A stretch of DNA of 64,000 nt from Saccharina japonica (Eukaryota > Sar > Phaeophyceae > Laminariales > Laminariaceae), in NCBI GenBank assembly GCA_008828725.1, contig MEHQ01002384.1, positions 24,802 through 88,801 of the forward strand, given 5' to 3'. Below the pieces are notes generated by a model that was not told where the DNA came from, did no database searches, and saw only the letters and a list, made by a program, of their open reading frames with translations. This document shows positions 51,763 to 62,515 of the stretch, one piece after another (the stretch's first letter is position 1; every line of letters starts with the position of its first letter). The translations under genes and the position numbers were made by a program.

Positions 51763-53381
51763 TTTTATGTACTTCATAGTAAGATAGATACGAGTACTAT
51801 GATATTTTGACCATAGACGCTGCTGTTGCACAGCCTTTATCTTTGGTTGGCGAAGTAGAAATCGGGAAGAAAAAAGAGCCACAAAGTGGTACTATTAATA
51901 CAACGTTTGGTCTAAGACATGAAATTTACGTAGTCCGAAGGGCTATAGACACTTAGCCGTCCGTCAAAAAACAATATAGAGAGATAGATGAGGTGCCGGC
52001 TTAAAACTTCGCCTGGGATCACCGAAGCAGAACCGCCTGCGACAGATGGCGCAATATCAATACTCGCGACCATTGGTGCATCAGCGGCTTCTGAGATCAT
52101 GGGATAGTCAACACCTGAGGCTATCAGGGAGTCAGCGTCTTCCAAGATGTATCGGATGATCAAATCATACGGGATCAATTATCAAAGCAATATATTTTTT
52201 CTGAGAGCATTGGACCATCCTCATCATCAGCCTCTAGGGCTATCGGAGCGTTATCAACATCACCTGAGATCACGAGAGCATCTGGGAGCATCCTGGGATC
52301 GCGGGAGAATCATCAGCACCTACCTGGGGTTTCTGGTTCACCAGGCGCCACCCGCCTTCACCCGCGGCAAGAGCACTACCTTCTCGTGACCTTCAGCGCC
52401 TCCACCACACGAGCCAAGCCCAACAACACACACAGACAGAAACCGACTGCCAGCTGGAAGAGGCTCGCACGCTCATGCTGAAGGCGTGCTACGATAGATA
52501 GCGGTAGCACATTTTTTTCCGTCTGAGGCAATATGTATTACTGATCGGGGGCTGCTCAACTGACGTACACCCGGTCTGTGGCAGGGCCTCTGGGCTTCGC
52601 ACACGTTGACAGAGGAACAATCCCTCCTGACTCTTTCAGCTTTCGTGTACGTTACATCCCGCAAGTCGACTACAGGCTCCTATCTTCGTTCCGGATTGAG
52701 GGGCCATCAGTAACGGGGCCAAGATGGAGGCACCGACTGCACAGTCAACCGTGGAGGCTGGGCTGATGGCGGCCATCAGTATCGGGGGGATTGAGGTTGC
52801 CGACAATCTGTAGTTCGTGGTGCACTCGATTATCAAGTGCCATGCTGAAGAAAGCGGACATGGGCAAGGTCAGCTTTATTGGTACGTCCCTGTAGAGCGG
52901 CACTGCTTACTGCTATGAGGGCCTCCATTTTTGAGTCAGAAGTTTGGAGGCGGGTAACAACTCTCCACCTCAATAACTACAACCTTCCGTAGGACGGGAG
53001 GGGGGGCACATAATCAACCCCAGGGAAAGGGTAGGCGTTCGCTGAGCATCGCGTCGCTCCGATACCACCATACTAAATGCCAGCAATGAGCCCCGCCTTA
53101 GCGAAAAGCACCTACCAGGTACGTATGTATGTTATATTGTATACAGTAGAACGATGAACATAGTGTCTTATACCGTACCTCCTGATCCATTTTATGACAT
53201 ACCAGAACTGTTTGGTAAGGACTTACAGGGCACTCTTAAATAACCGTCCCGACATGCAACATCCCCTTCCCTCCGCCCGTGCCGGACCCCACACAAACAC
53301 ACGACCAAACACGAAAAAACAAAACGGAAAAAAAACGCTTGCCCACCAGGGTGCTTGAGGTATACCAGTATATATGATTAC
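51763..53381. other. No firm gene; a partial MITE C end
   Basis: 'gcgtgctacgatagatagcg' at 52485 is a family C terminus without a visible partner. A minus-strand frame at 51912-52178 (ADSLIASGVDYPMISEAADA, PMVASIDIAPSVAGGSASVI) and a minus frame at 52640-52830 are open but unrecognised. Confidence 0.35.
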
Positions 53382-53544
53382 TTGCAACAGGACCACAATA
53401 TCTGCAAGCAAAATAAAACGGCTTCCTCCTCGACTTGTGGGGACGACGAGCACTCGCGTGTCTACGCTCCGTCGATCCCGACGGTCGACGGCACAAGCCG
53501 CATGAACATTTACGGGTAGTGCCTCGCGAAAATCAACATGAGAC
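53382..53544 (-). CDS. Candidate exon, function unknown
   Basis: A very strong acceptor (T-rich tract, TTTTTGCGCAAG|GTCTC) and a possible donor (TTGCAA|GTAATC) bound 163 nt. The open frame reads SHVDFREALPVNVHAACAVD, RRDRRSVDTRVLVVPTSRGG and SRFILLADIVVLLQ. No family is recognised and no neighbouring exon was found. Confidence 0.3.
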
Positions 53545-53549
53545 CTTGC

Positions 53550-54882
53550 GCAAAAAGAAAAACAGAAAATGAAAAAACAAAAATACATAAACCCCATATA
53601 ATAACTCACGCACCACCAACACACGCACAAGATCCCGAACACACAAACATTAAAAGGGATGCCTTCCGCACTGGGAGGGGGCTTAAGGATCGTCACTATC
53701 ACACACGCGTTCAGCGTACCGCGGACCCGTGCAGCAGGAAGCGAGCACAGGGGGTGTCACTACTGTACTGCACCGCTAAAACGGCCTACAAATTAAATCG
53801 GCGACGCCTTTTCGAGCGTTGGCTTGTATCTCTACGACAAAAAACGACCACACAAACCCACGCCGCACGATAAATCTTATAACATTCTCTAAAGTACACG
53901 ACCCGCGATAAACCATGCAAACCTCCTGTAGAGTGTATGGGGGCAGGTGAGAAGGGGTTGGGGTGGGGGGCTCTTCTACAACGTATTTCGGCGCGGCTAA
54001 CCACACGCGACGTCAAAATACGCTGGAGATGCTCCCATGTTTGGGCGCAACCTCATCTACAGCGTTTACGACGGACGAGGGCAATCCTGCTGCCTACCCT
54101 GCCTCCTCCCGACACCAAAACACGGTTCGCTGCCGCTTCAAAAAGCAACAACAAAACAAAAGTCTTCTCAGTGCATCCTATGATACGCGCACTGCACTCG
54201 TCAGACAGCTGACGTTGAGAGAGGGGGAGGGGGGGGGCACTAATTTGTTGATTGCCGTAGTAATTTGACCATTGACCACTCATGCCTTTCGAGACGGAGC
54301 AGACGAGAGCAGGGGGGGTGAGAGTAGAGAGACAAGGTAAAAATCGAAAAGAAGATAAGAAGGATGGAGACAAGCAATCATACCTCCATCGGCCTCGTCG
54401 GTTCCCTTCTCTCGCGCTCCCTCTCCTCCCTCCCTTCTTACTTCCCTCAGACCTCACCTCCCTCCCTCCCTCCTCCCTTTAACTTTGGCTTCCTCACTCT
54501 CCGCTTCCCCCATCCTCTCCCGCCTCCCTCCCTCTTGCCTCCTCTAACAGACACATATAGACCAAACCTTCGCGTGCCTTGAATGGTGAAAGTATCAACT
54601 ACAAACAAACAGCGACTTTTGAATGTCACGCCACAAAACATCAAACAACTGCGTCATTCCGCGAGCACACGAGTAACAAGCCGCGATGTGCGTCCTTCGT
54701 AGCACGCACGAATCACTATCGTGCGTGAATGCTACTATGCGATTGACAACGGTTGGTGAGCAGTAAAAAAACAAGATACCTCTTGTCAAGGCCCTGCGCA
54801 TGGCGCAAGGCCAGATCTGTCTTGAACACCCCACCCCTCCCCTTACCCCACCTTCAACGACTGGTCCATAATCTTCTAGAGG
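53550..54882. other. No gene seen; element B copy
   Basis: A minus-strand element B copy lies at about 54225-54310 (plus strand: G-run, 'cactaatttgttgattgccg', 'aatttgaccattgaccactc', 'tttcgagacggagca'). 54415-54545 is a (CTCC)n-rich tract. I see no supported coding region. Confidence 0.4.
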
Positions 54883-55589
54883 TCAGCCTGACGAAGGTGT
54901 CATCAGCCGGCTCTTTACGTTCGTGCTACTCCCGCCGCCCCTGCTGCTTCTACCTCTGCTACCACCACTGCCCCTCCCACCACCACCACTACTACTGCTG
55001 CTACTAATACGACTACTGCTACTACTACCACCACCACTACCGCCACCACCACCACCACCACCACCACGACCACCCTTTCGATTATTCGCACTCCGACCGC
55101 TACTGCCACGGTTTCCCGCAGAGGCAGCGGCCGCGGCACCCGCAGCGGCGGCAGTAGCAGCAGCAGCGGAGGCGACGGCCGTGGCGGCGGTGGAAGCGGC
55201 GACAGTGATACCACTGCGTATTGTCGTCACCGCCCCCGCTCCAACTCCAGAAGCTCTCTTAGCGCTCCCCGCCACCACCAGCCGCCGCGCTTTTCCGGCG
55301 TCTGCCGACGACACTCTTTCGTCCTCCTCGGTCCTGACGGAGACATTTTCTCTCGAAACTGGCGGCGGCGGTGGTGATGGTGGCCGCCGTATTTGTGTTG
55401 TCGTTGTGGCGGTGGTGGCGGCGGCGGCGGTGACGGCGGCGGCGGCGGCGGCAGCTGCTTGTCTTCGGGGACCCCGCGGCCCCTTCTTCGGCACCTCCCA
55501 GCTGAACCCAAGCGCGGTGAGCTCCGCGCGAACCCCGGGGTGTCGGTCCAGCCGCTCGGGCCGCCGTCGTAGGCCGTACAACATCGAAC
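54883..55589 (-). CDS. HA-repeat gene last exon with Ala/Ser/Gly tail
   Basis: The module end RRRPERLDRHPGVRAELTAL, GFSWEVPKKG is followed by about 190 residues of poly-Ala, Thr, Pro, Ser and Gly, ending RLMTPSSG and TGA. From the acceptor (GCGAAAG|GTTCG) the phase-correct frame starts FDVV and then leaves the module. The module resumes one frame over. So the base order near 55575 looks one nucleotide too long. Confidence 0.55.
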
Positions 55590-58500
55590 CTTTCGCAAGC
55601 AGGCAGGAAGCACAGGGGAGGCCGAATATGGGGGAGGGGGGGGGGGGGGAAGTAGGTAAGAAAAAGTGGGAGGAAACTGCGAGATAAGGGTCGCCGATCT
55701 CGCCCATCTGGACTACTGTAGTCCCGCAACGGTAAATAATGGCATCACCGGAAGAAAAAGCCAGGGCACTTGCGAGATAAGGGTTGCCCGCGCATAGTAA
55801 TAAAGAGTACCAGCGGTTTCAAGGAGGAAGGGAGAAGCGGGGCGGGAGGGGGGGAGGGGGGGTACTCGATATGCATGCATGGCTGTAGCTCGTATGACCA
55901 CAGAGTCCCCTATCGCTACAATGCCGAGATGGAGCACGTCCGGCTTTACAACGACCAGGCAGATATGTATTGCACCAAACGCGAGGCGCCGCGTTGTTTC
56001 GTGCGGGGAGGGGGCGAGTTGCTGTTATGCATTGGATCTGCCGTTCCTCCCAGGCCTCCTTCATATGGACGGCGGTTGCAAAAACACGAAGTGTACAGAA
56101 GCAGGGCTTCGTCCCGTTCACCGTACCAGTAGTTGATGTCGTGGATGGCGAGCCTGATGCTGGTGAGGGGGGGGGGGGTCGGCGTCTAGAGAGAGTCGGC
56201 ACGGAACGCCCGAATGCGCCGTGATGTATGGTAATTTCGGGCCGTAGGCAGGACGATCGCGTGATTCCCCGTCAAAAACGACGATGTACAACGACAACGA
56301 CCACGATGACGACGAGGACGACGCGTGCTGCGATAGAGGTAGCACTTTTTAGCAGAAACGTTCTCCCAATTACGGGGCTCCTTCACCCCAAATCGCCGGA
56401 ATTTATCTATTACATTGCAAGCTTTTTCCCTTTAAACTTAGGTCATGGGAATATTCGTCGGCCACTACTTTTCTTTACTCCTCAATTGACCACCCTCAGA
56501 AAAAAATATGGTCCACCTCTATCGTAGGACGCGTCGGACCACAGCAGCAGCAACGTCTACTGCTCCACCTGCGCCTAAACACACCTAACACCGAGCCTCC
56601 CCGACCTGCCAGCACCCAAACCCAACACCGAATTCCAAAAACATACAAACAAACATCATCATCAACAACAACAACATCGCAGCATATGTGAAACCAACAC
56701 CAACGCAAAACAAAAACAAACCTAGTTTTTGTCCCCGACATTCGGCCGGCCAGGCTTCCCCATCAGGCACTACGAAACCCTGCGGGACCCTCGTGTCTCC
56801 GAACGCGCCAAGGTAGCACCGCAGTCCCTCGACAACGTTCGCCAAAATCGCTTCCTGCACAACAAACCAGGCCATCAGCGGGGAAAAGAGAATAAGGTCG
56901 GAGGTGTGTCGGTGCATGAATGAGGTGGGGGGTGAATTTTAATAACGGCAGATTCATTTTGCCTCTTTTATAGTCTCGACGAACATTGGATGTCATTGGT
57001 TGAGCCATGGCCGTCCGCCGTAGGATGTCCAGACAAACAAAAGGGGCGGTACGCATGCCGGCACGCTGGGGACGAGGTAGAGAGCATCCACCACCACACA
57101 CCCCCTCCCTATAAATATATGATATATTTATAGGTTGGGTTGGCGTCGGTTGGCAACGACGCTGTAAAACACGCCACTCGCTGCGTGAGCTAGACAACCA
57201 GGGTGCCGTTTCTGTTTTTTTTTTTGTTTTTTTTTGGCGGTCACCAAAGCTGGCGGCCGAGTGGATCATTTGTGCGGGGTGGAGAACCTTTGCTCCGCAC
57301 AAGGGGAATGGTCGTATCACGTAGTGTTAATATGGTAAGACATCCGCGAGGCAGTTACATAGTAAAACCCATTGCTGTCTCCGGAGAGTAAGGCCACGAA
57401 GCGGTGAAAGGATGTTAGTAGTATGATAGGAAGACAACCCACCAACCTACGTTAATAAAACACATAAAGGATGTACAGTGACCAGAATTAAATTAACTCA
57501 TTGAAGATGTTCGTCCATATGCAGTTCCGACCTCAGTGAGGCGGCTTCATAGCGTGAAGGTAATCGAGTCACGCCGTACCGCAGTAGCGATCGCAATATA
57601 CCTAAACTGAGCAGATCACAAAGCAAGGAGTCCTAGATCTCACGCCGTATGAGGTGGAGCAATAGGCAACAGATCAGACTGATGAGAGAAAAGTCTAGAC
57701 CAAGGGATGGTATACGATTTGTTTTAGAAGCGTTTCGGCGATTGGTGGCAAGCAATGTTGCTGGTTGGTTGAAAACCCAACGCGCTTCCGTCCGGCATTG
57801 TAGTGGATAGGCGAGGGTCTATGGTCATATGACTACGTGCGCCGTGCACAACATGAGTCACCCTACCAGCCAAAGCCGACCCCACTCCACCCAACCACAC
57901 AGCCAGGAGTTGCAACAAGGTCTGTAATAACGTGCGGAGGCGTAGCATCCGCGCAACCGAACATCGATCCGAGGTGAAGACCAAATCGCGCGATCGCGAG
58001 GAAAGGGGGGAAGGTTTTCCGGGAAGGGCTGCCACACCCACACTATATACCGGCGTGCGCCGTGGTTTTCTCGCCAACGAGCGCCTCCCCAACACGTGGT
58101 AACCTGGAGCGAAACAACTGGTCAAACGAATGACTCACACCCCAGATCACCAATCCGAGTGATATTTTACTTCCGCCCCCAACCAAAGATGATATGTAGG
58201 AGATCGCGGTTTGGTCCTTTGACTAACGTCCACCCTTCACAATGAATAAAAAAACAGAAGACTCGTAGTAGTAAGGCCAAAAGCGGTCTTGACACGCCCT
58301 AGACTGTCAGTCTCCTAGCGACGCGTGCAACGATAGAGGTGTAGGGTATACCTTTTTTTGGCTAAAACGTTTTCCGAATTACGGGGCTCCTTAACCCAAA
58401 AATTGTCGGAATTTCGTCATCTTGTGTTGCAATATTTTTCATCGCATAGTTAGGCCATGGGGTTGTTCTTTCATCGGGTATATAGTGTATAGCACGTAAT

Positions 58501-61500
58501 TTTCCCCTCCAAAATCAGTGTGCAGGCTCCTGCAGGTATAGAGCTCTTCAAGTGACCGACCACCCTCAGAAACAATATGGTGCACCTGCATGCAGACTAC
58601 CGTAGCATGCGTGTAGCGCCCCCCCCCCCCCCCGCTTGGTGCAAGAAATGTCTGTCTGGGTGGTGGTGAAAGCTCGACGTGCCCCGTCCCGGCGTTGTAG
58701 GGATGCGAGAGTCTATGGTCATACGACTACGGTCATGTGCGACATGAATACTCCCCCCCCCCTCCCTCAGGCAATACGAATACGGCCATGCACTACATGA
58801 GCACACCCGCCCCAGCCCTCGAGCGCTAACAGCCTAAGGGTCGACAGGGTCGAAACTTCGGCTTCGCTCGTTTCGTGCGAAGGGACTATGCTATTTGGCC
58901 GGTTGTACCCTACGCAGGTGCCGCCCTGCTATCCTATGCCAGTTACTCTTACCCGCGACTGCGTGAAGACGCCCAGGCGTTCCAGCTCAAGGCGCCGCTG
59001 CTGCCTGTCCTCGCCCTTAAGATACCTGCGTGGGCGGTTTGATGCATGTACATAGCCGTTGGATGTGGCCGTTGGGTGTGACATAAATACGACCGTTAAA
59101 ATGTGTTCAGACGATGTTTGGGTGAATAAGATAGTAGTGTTGACTACGGCAGATGCGAGCGTTGCCTGTGGAAGCGTCTACCCGTTAATCAGGAAGATCG
59201 ATTGTGGAAAGAGTCCATATAGCCTTGAACATAGACGATAAGGTCGTTGAATGTGGGAGTGTTGCAGACGCTATGGTGCCGTCGTGCGGTCGCTGCTGTT
59301 GTTCCCAGTCGGCGCTTTACTGGTAAGGAAAGTTAACCGGTGGAAGGAAAGGAAAAGGAAAAACCAGGCACCCAGGCATCCTCATAAAAAACACCAAGAC
59401 ATGACACAAAAGCAAAACAAGACGCAAGGCCGACCACCAAAACAAAACCCAACAAAATACCATTCAACAAAAAAACGCCATCCGAATCAATCGCGTCAAA
59501 CGTCCAGCATCATTCTCCCGCACCTCGCTCAACCCATCACTGAAACAATACCCGCAACCCCCTCCCCATCCTACCTCGCTCCTTACCCCTGCCCGGTGCT
59601 TCATCTCGAAAGGCAGTCGTGGTCAATGGTCAAACAACTAAGGAAAGCAACAAATGAGCACGCCCCCCCCTCCCCCCCCTCCCCTCCCGCCCAAGCGGCC
59701 GCTTTTCTTTACCTGCCCTTGCTCCGTATGTCGACGAGAGCCGTTCCGAGGCGCAGTCCCCAGCAGGACTGTGGCCACGGAAGAAAAGAAGGAACGACGA
59801 AAGAGCTTGGAACAGAAAAGTCGCGCCCCTTCACCGTCCGGTAGGCCTGAAATAAAAAAAATGAAAAATAAGCATCACATCGGCAGCGAGGGCAAGAGCA
59901 AAAAAACGAAAACAGCAAGAGCAAAAGGGAAGAGAAGGAAGCGCAAGGGCAAAGGCAAGGGAAAATATAAAGAGCATTATCAACAACGAGAAGCAAGAAC
60001 AAGAGAAACATAAACAGAGAGAAAGACAAAGAGAAAGAGAGAGGGAAAGAGTAAGCAGCATGCGAGATACACAAAAAAAGGGTACAAGGGTGAGAGTTGG
60101 GGGGGGGGTGGTCGCTGGACTTAATCAGCATGAGCGAGATGGCGACAACGCCCTCCCCCGTCGGCTGCCACTACGTGCTGCAAAAGATTCAGGCGTGGGA
60201 TTGGTGACGGGCGCGGCCTTGCTGCTGCTGCTGCGACCGTTCTGCTGTTCCTCGATTGATACTGGTGCTGCTGCTACTGCGCCTACTACTGCGACGACGG
60301 CGACGACGACTATCAATACTGCTACAGCAGTAGTGCCACAGTAGTACTACTGGCTTGCTGTTTTTCTAGTACTACTGCAACTGCTACTCCTACTCCTACT
60401 ATTCATAATATCACTAATACCTTCAATATGTCTACTACTACTACTACCACTACTACTACTGCTGCTGCTACTACTACCGATTCCTACTACTACCACTACT
60501 ACTGCTGCCGCTACAACAACTACTGCTGCTACTGCTACCGCTACCGCTACCGCTACTGCTACCGCGACCGTTACTGCTACTGCTACTGCTACTGCTACTG
60601 CTACTGCTACTGCTACCGCTACTGCTGCGACTACTACTACTGCTGCTGCCGCTACTACTGCTACTACTACTACTGGGAAGAGAAGCGGAAGGAATAACCC
60701 AAAGGGTTCCCTTCGGTAAAACCCACCTTGAGGGCGCGCACGACGTTGGCGTAGCTAGTCTTAGCCGCGTCCGTCCACTGGAAGCCTATCTGGTTCAGCA
60801 TCCGGATGCGATCTGGGTCGTTCCGTATGTAGCGATGCTGTGCCCGTATGTCGAGCACTCTACCCGATCACCGAGCAGGGAGCCGGAGAACAAGAGCAGG
60901 GGTGTACAAAAGAGGAGAGGGGAATAAGTTTCAGGATGTAGAGTTTTCAAGAGGTAATAACAGATCACAGAGAAAAGAAATATACAGCTGTTGTCAATAA
61001 GATAGTAGAGCGATAATTCTACTAAAATCGGGGGGAAAAACGCTCTGTGATGTTACCTTCTGTTATTAGCCTAATCTAGACGTGGTGCTATTACGGGAGG
61101 CCATAGTGAATAGGACCAAATATTGTTGGTAAAAAAATGGAAATATATACTGGTAGGCTTGTCTGTGTACCTTAGGTCCTTTTTACTATGGTCCCCAGTA
61201 ATAGTTACAGAGTTTAGGTAGATGCATATAGCAGTAACACTGCTGTATGCGACACCGCTAATAGTATACGTACAGAACAGTACTACTGCTGTGCGTGGGG
61301 GTCATTGCACGACACACATACAGCGATGGGAAAATGAGCAACGGAAACAGAGATAAGATAAAACTGAAAAACAAATAAGCTACGAGTAAAAAGAAAAAAA
61401 TAAAACGTCATTTAAATGATAAAACACACACAAAGAAGCGTCTGTCAGCGTCCGGGTGTAATCTGGGCTCTTCCGTGTGTAGCGGTGTCACGCCGGTATG

Positions 61501-62307
61501 TCGAGCGCTCCACCCGACCAGTGAGCGGAGAGCCGGAGAGCAGGAGATGTACAGAAGCCCCCCCTGCCCTTCCTCTCGTTCACTGACCTCTGTCCGACCG
61601 CCAAGCCCCAGAGGTCCTCGCTCCAAGGTGGACAAGACGGGACTTGAAAGGCCACAGGTACGTGCAGGTTTCCGTGCTCGGCCTTGTACTCCACCAACGC
61701 GTCGTACACCTGCCGCGCCAAAATCAAAAGCATGCAAACAAAAACGAAACAAAACCACCGAACGATCGAATAACAGCAAACAAAACACGTGAAAACAAAT
61801 ACGCATCAGTAGACAACAAACAAACAACCAGATACGTATTATATACCTTGGTAACAAATACCCAGTAGCAGAAGCAAACAAGTTACCAGAGGTGTACATC
61901 AACAACACGGACAGACGAACCGACCAATTCGGGTTAGGTTGGGTTGGTTTGGCTCGGCTTGGCTCGGCTTGGCTTAGCTCGGCTTGGCTTGGCTAGGCTT
62001 GGCTTGGCTCGGCTAGGCTAAGCTAGGCTTGGCTCGGGTTGGGTTTGAGGTTGGGTTTGGGTTAAAGTGCGACCCGGAGCACGCCGGCGAGGAACGCGCA
62101 GCAGCAGCAGCAGCAGCAGCAGCAGGCAGGCGGGCGGAGCAACGGAGAGGACGCACGGACGCAGGGGACAGGCGACGCGAACGTTGGATACCCCGCGCGG
62201 CTCACACACACACGCGCACGCGCAATCACGCAAGCAAGCGCGTACGCACCTGTCTAAAAGGCGCGTCGGAGAGGTCCCACACGAATCCCATCGCATCCAA
62301 TTGGTAC
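54883..62307 (-). CDS. Helicase-associated-type repeat protein, multi-exon
   Basis: Five minus-strand exons: 62307-62250, 61709-61588, 60859-60727, 59846-59713 and 55589-54883. All four introns have plausible GT-AG borders, and the first three junctions keep phase. The joined protein alternates two half-modules: LDAMGFVWDLSDAPF, VYDALVEYKAEHGNLHVPVA, WSEDLWGLAVGQR, then IGFQWTD, FSVPSSFVVPSF and WPQSCWGLRLGTALVDIRSK. The order (..YK..HG.L.VP..F.VP....W....WGL.LG..V..IR......R...L...GF.W) is that of the helicase-associated repeat family common in stramenopile genomes. Function is unknown, perhaps nucleic-acid binding. The last exon adds an Ala/Thr/Ser/Gly-rich tail. Upstream exons lie to the right of 62307. 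The junction into the last exon needs a one-base shift. Confidence 0.68.
55858..55985 (-). repeat. Element A copy
   Basis: Plus strand: G-run, 'tactcgatatgcatgcatgg', 'cgtatgaccacagagtcccc', 'atcgctacaatgccgagatg', 'gaccaggcagatatgtattg'. It is more diverged than the copies near 8 kb and lies in the long HA-gene intron. Confidence 0.55.
56312..56535. mobile_element. MITE family C, copy
   Basis: 'gacgcgtgctgcgatagagg' at the left and 'acctctatcgtaggacgcgtc' at the right are inverted repeats. Inside are 'ggggctccttcacccc' and 'gaccaccctcagaaaaaaat', shared with 58312-58617. Confidence 0.75.
57112..57138. repeat. 27-bp AT-rich palindrome
   Basis: CCTATAAATATATGATATATTTATAGG reads the same on both strands except for the central base. 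No gene is attached; the surrounding 56536-57740 shows nothing else supported. Confidence 0.8.
57745..57865 (+). repeat. Element A copy without a poly-C end
   Basis: 'ttggtggcaagcaatgttgc', 'gttgaaaacccaacgcgctt', 'cggcattgtagtggatagg' and 'tatggtcatatgactacgtg', 'acaacatgagtcaccc'. It shows the same core as other A copies but the C-run is absent, so the homopolymer is not essential to the core. Confidence 0.55.
58312..58617. mobile_element. MITE family C, copy
   Basis: 'gacgcgtgcaacgatagagg' and 'gactaccgtagcatgcgt' are the ends. 'ggggctccttaacccaaaaa' and 'ctcttcaagtgaccgaccac' are shared with the copies at 8165 and 56312. It is followed at once by an element A copy (58618). Confidence 0.7.
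58618..58800 (+). repeat. Element A copy plus truncated second copy
   Basis: C-run, 'gcttggtgcaagaaatgtct', 'gcgttgtagggatgcgagag', 'tatggtcatacgactacggt', 'gcgacatgaatac', C-run. The 3' end alone then repeats ('acggccatgcactacatgag', 58773-58800). Confidence 0.65.
58848..59042 (+). CDS. Unidentified C-terminal exon, plus strand
   Basis: A branch-like CTAAC and acceptor GGGTCGACAG|GGTCG open a 64-codon frame ending TGA. It reads GRNFGFARFVRRDYAIWPVV, PYAGAALLSYASYSYPRLRE and DAQAFQLKAPLLPVLALKIP. Third positions are GC-rich and the stretch is well ordered, unlike its surroundings. It has one hydrophobic segment (WPVVPYAGAALLSYA) and could be the end of a small membrane protein. It lies inside the antisense HA-gene intron. 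I do not recognise the family and found no upstream exon. Confidence 0.45.
   Translation, partial: GRNFGFARFVRRDYAIWPVVPYAGAALLSYASYSYPRLREDAQAFQLKAPLLPVLALKIPAWAV
59595..59675 (+). repeat. Element B copy
   Basis: 'gtgcttcatctcgaaaggca', 'gtggtcaatggtcaaacaac', 'aaggaaagcaacaaatgagc' and 'acg' plus a C-run. It ends 40 bp from the HA-gene exon at 59713. Confidence 0.65.
59713..59846 (-). CDS. HA-repeat gene exon (module start)
   Basis: 134 nt. Acceptor TTTATTTCAG|GCCTAC, donor GGGCAG|GTAAAG in phase 2. It encodes AYRTVKGRDFSVPSSFVVPS, FLPWPQSCWGLRLGTALVDI and RSKG. It has the same module half as the 61588 exon, with matching length and phase. Confidence 0.72.
60195..60680 (+). repeat. Trinucleotide-rich tract (CTA/CTG/ACC)
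   Basis: Long runs of CTACTACTA, GCTGCTGCT and GCTACCGCTACC, mostly 60220-60350 and 60425-60680. It ends about 45 bp before the 60727 exon. Open frames of Tyr/Cys/Arg repeats here are composition artefacts. Confidence 0.85.
60727..60859 (-). CDS. HA-repeat gene exon (module end plus linker)
   Basis: 133 nt. Acceptor ATCGGGTAG|AGTGC, donor CTCAAG|GTGGGT. It encodes VLDIRAQHRYIRNDPDRIRM, LNQIGFQWTDAAKTSYANVV and RALK. It completes the module begun by the 61588 exon, with AG+A giving Arg at the junction. Confidence 0.72.
61089..61203. mobile_element. MITE family E, complete copy
   Basis: 115 bp. TATTACGGGAGGCCATAGTG at the left and the reverse complement of the right end (TATTACTGGGGACCATAGTA) form an inverted repeat of about 29 bp with a few mismatches. 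It shares 'aataggaccaaatattg' with 34264 and 4304. It lies in an HA-gene intron. Confidence 0.8.
61440..61525 (-). pseudogene. Duplicated pseudo-exon of the HA-repeat gene
   Basis: It is a diverged copy of the 60783-60900 region, including its upstream intron ('gggagccggagaacaagagc' against 'gagagccggagagcaggaga'). The exon frame reads LDIPA and then TGA where the real exon reads LDIRAQH. It lies in the intron between the 61588 and 60727 exons, so it must be skipped or dead. Confidence 0.75.
61588..61709 (-). CDS. HA-repeat gene exon (module start)
   Basis: 122 nt. Acceptor GCGCGGCAG|GTGTAC, donor GACAGAG|GTCAGT in phase 2. It encodes VYDALVEYKAEHGNLHVPVA, FQVPSCPPWSEDLWGLAVGQ and R. It continues directly in frame from the 62250 exon. 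Confidence 0.72.
61928..62070 (+). repeat. Pentamer repeat (GGCTT/GGCTC)n
   Basis: GGTTGGGTTGG, then about 20 units of ggctt, ggctc or ggcta, then GGGTTTGAGG-type sequence. It lies in the HA-gene intron. Confidence 0.85.
62250..62307 (-). CDS. HA-repeat gene exon (module end)
   Basis: 58 nt. Acceptor CACTTGCAG|GTACC, donor AGACAG|GTGCGT. It encodes YQLDAMGFVWDLSDAPFRQ. The Leu-x-x-x-Gly-Phe-x-Trp ending is the signature of the helicase-associated repeat. Confidence 0.7.
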
Positions 62308-62424
62308 CTGCAAGTGGGGTGGCGGTCGGGAAAATGGGTGGGGGGGGCGGGGGTTCACGCTTGAAACAAATGATTCAGTACCAGTGTGGTTTATTTGGGG
62401 CACGAAGAAGGTGAAGGTGGGGGG

Positions 62425-62515
62425 CGGGGCGGAGGGGGGGTGCTCATTTGTTGCTAGCCTTAGATTTTTAGTAATTAAAACATTGACCACTCATTCCTTG
62501 CGAGATGGAGCCAAC
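62425..62515 (-). repeat. Element B copy
   Basis: Plus strand: G-run, 'tgctcatttgttgctagcct', 'taattaaaacattgaccact' and 'ccttgcgagatggagccaac', then a long G-run. An 18-bp interruption (tagatttttagtaattaa) replaces the usual middle. Confidence 0.6.

Noticed and set aside
53223-53702. 159-codon minus ORF as one gene
   Set aside because: Its start and end are hydrophobic intron-like translations; only the central 163 nt between splice-like sites looks coding.
60428-60697. ORF of Tyr/Cys/Arg repeats
   Set aside because: Pure trinucleotide composition; it lies beside a real minus-strand exon.
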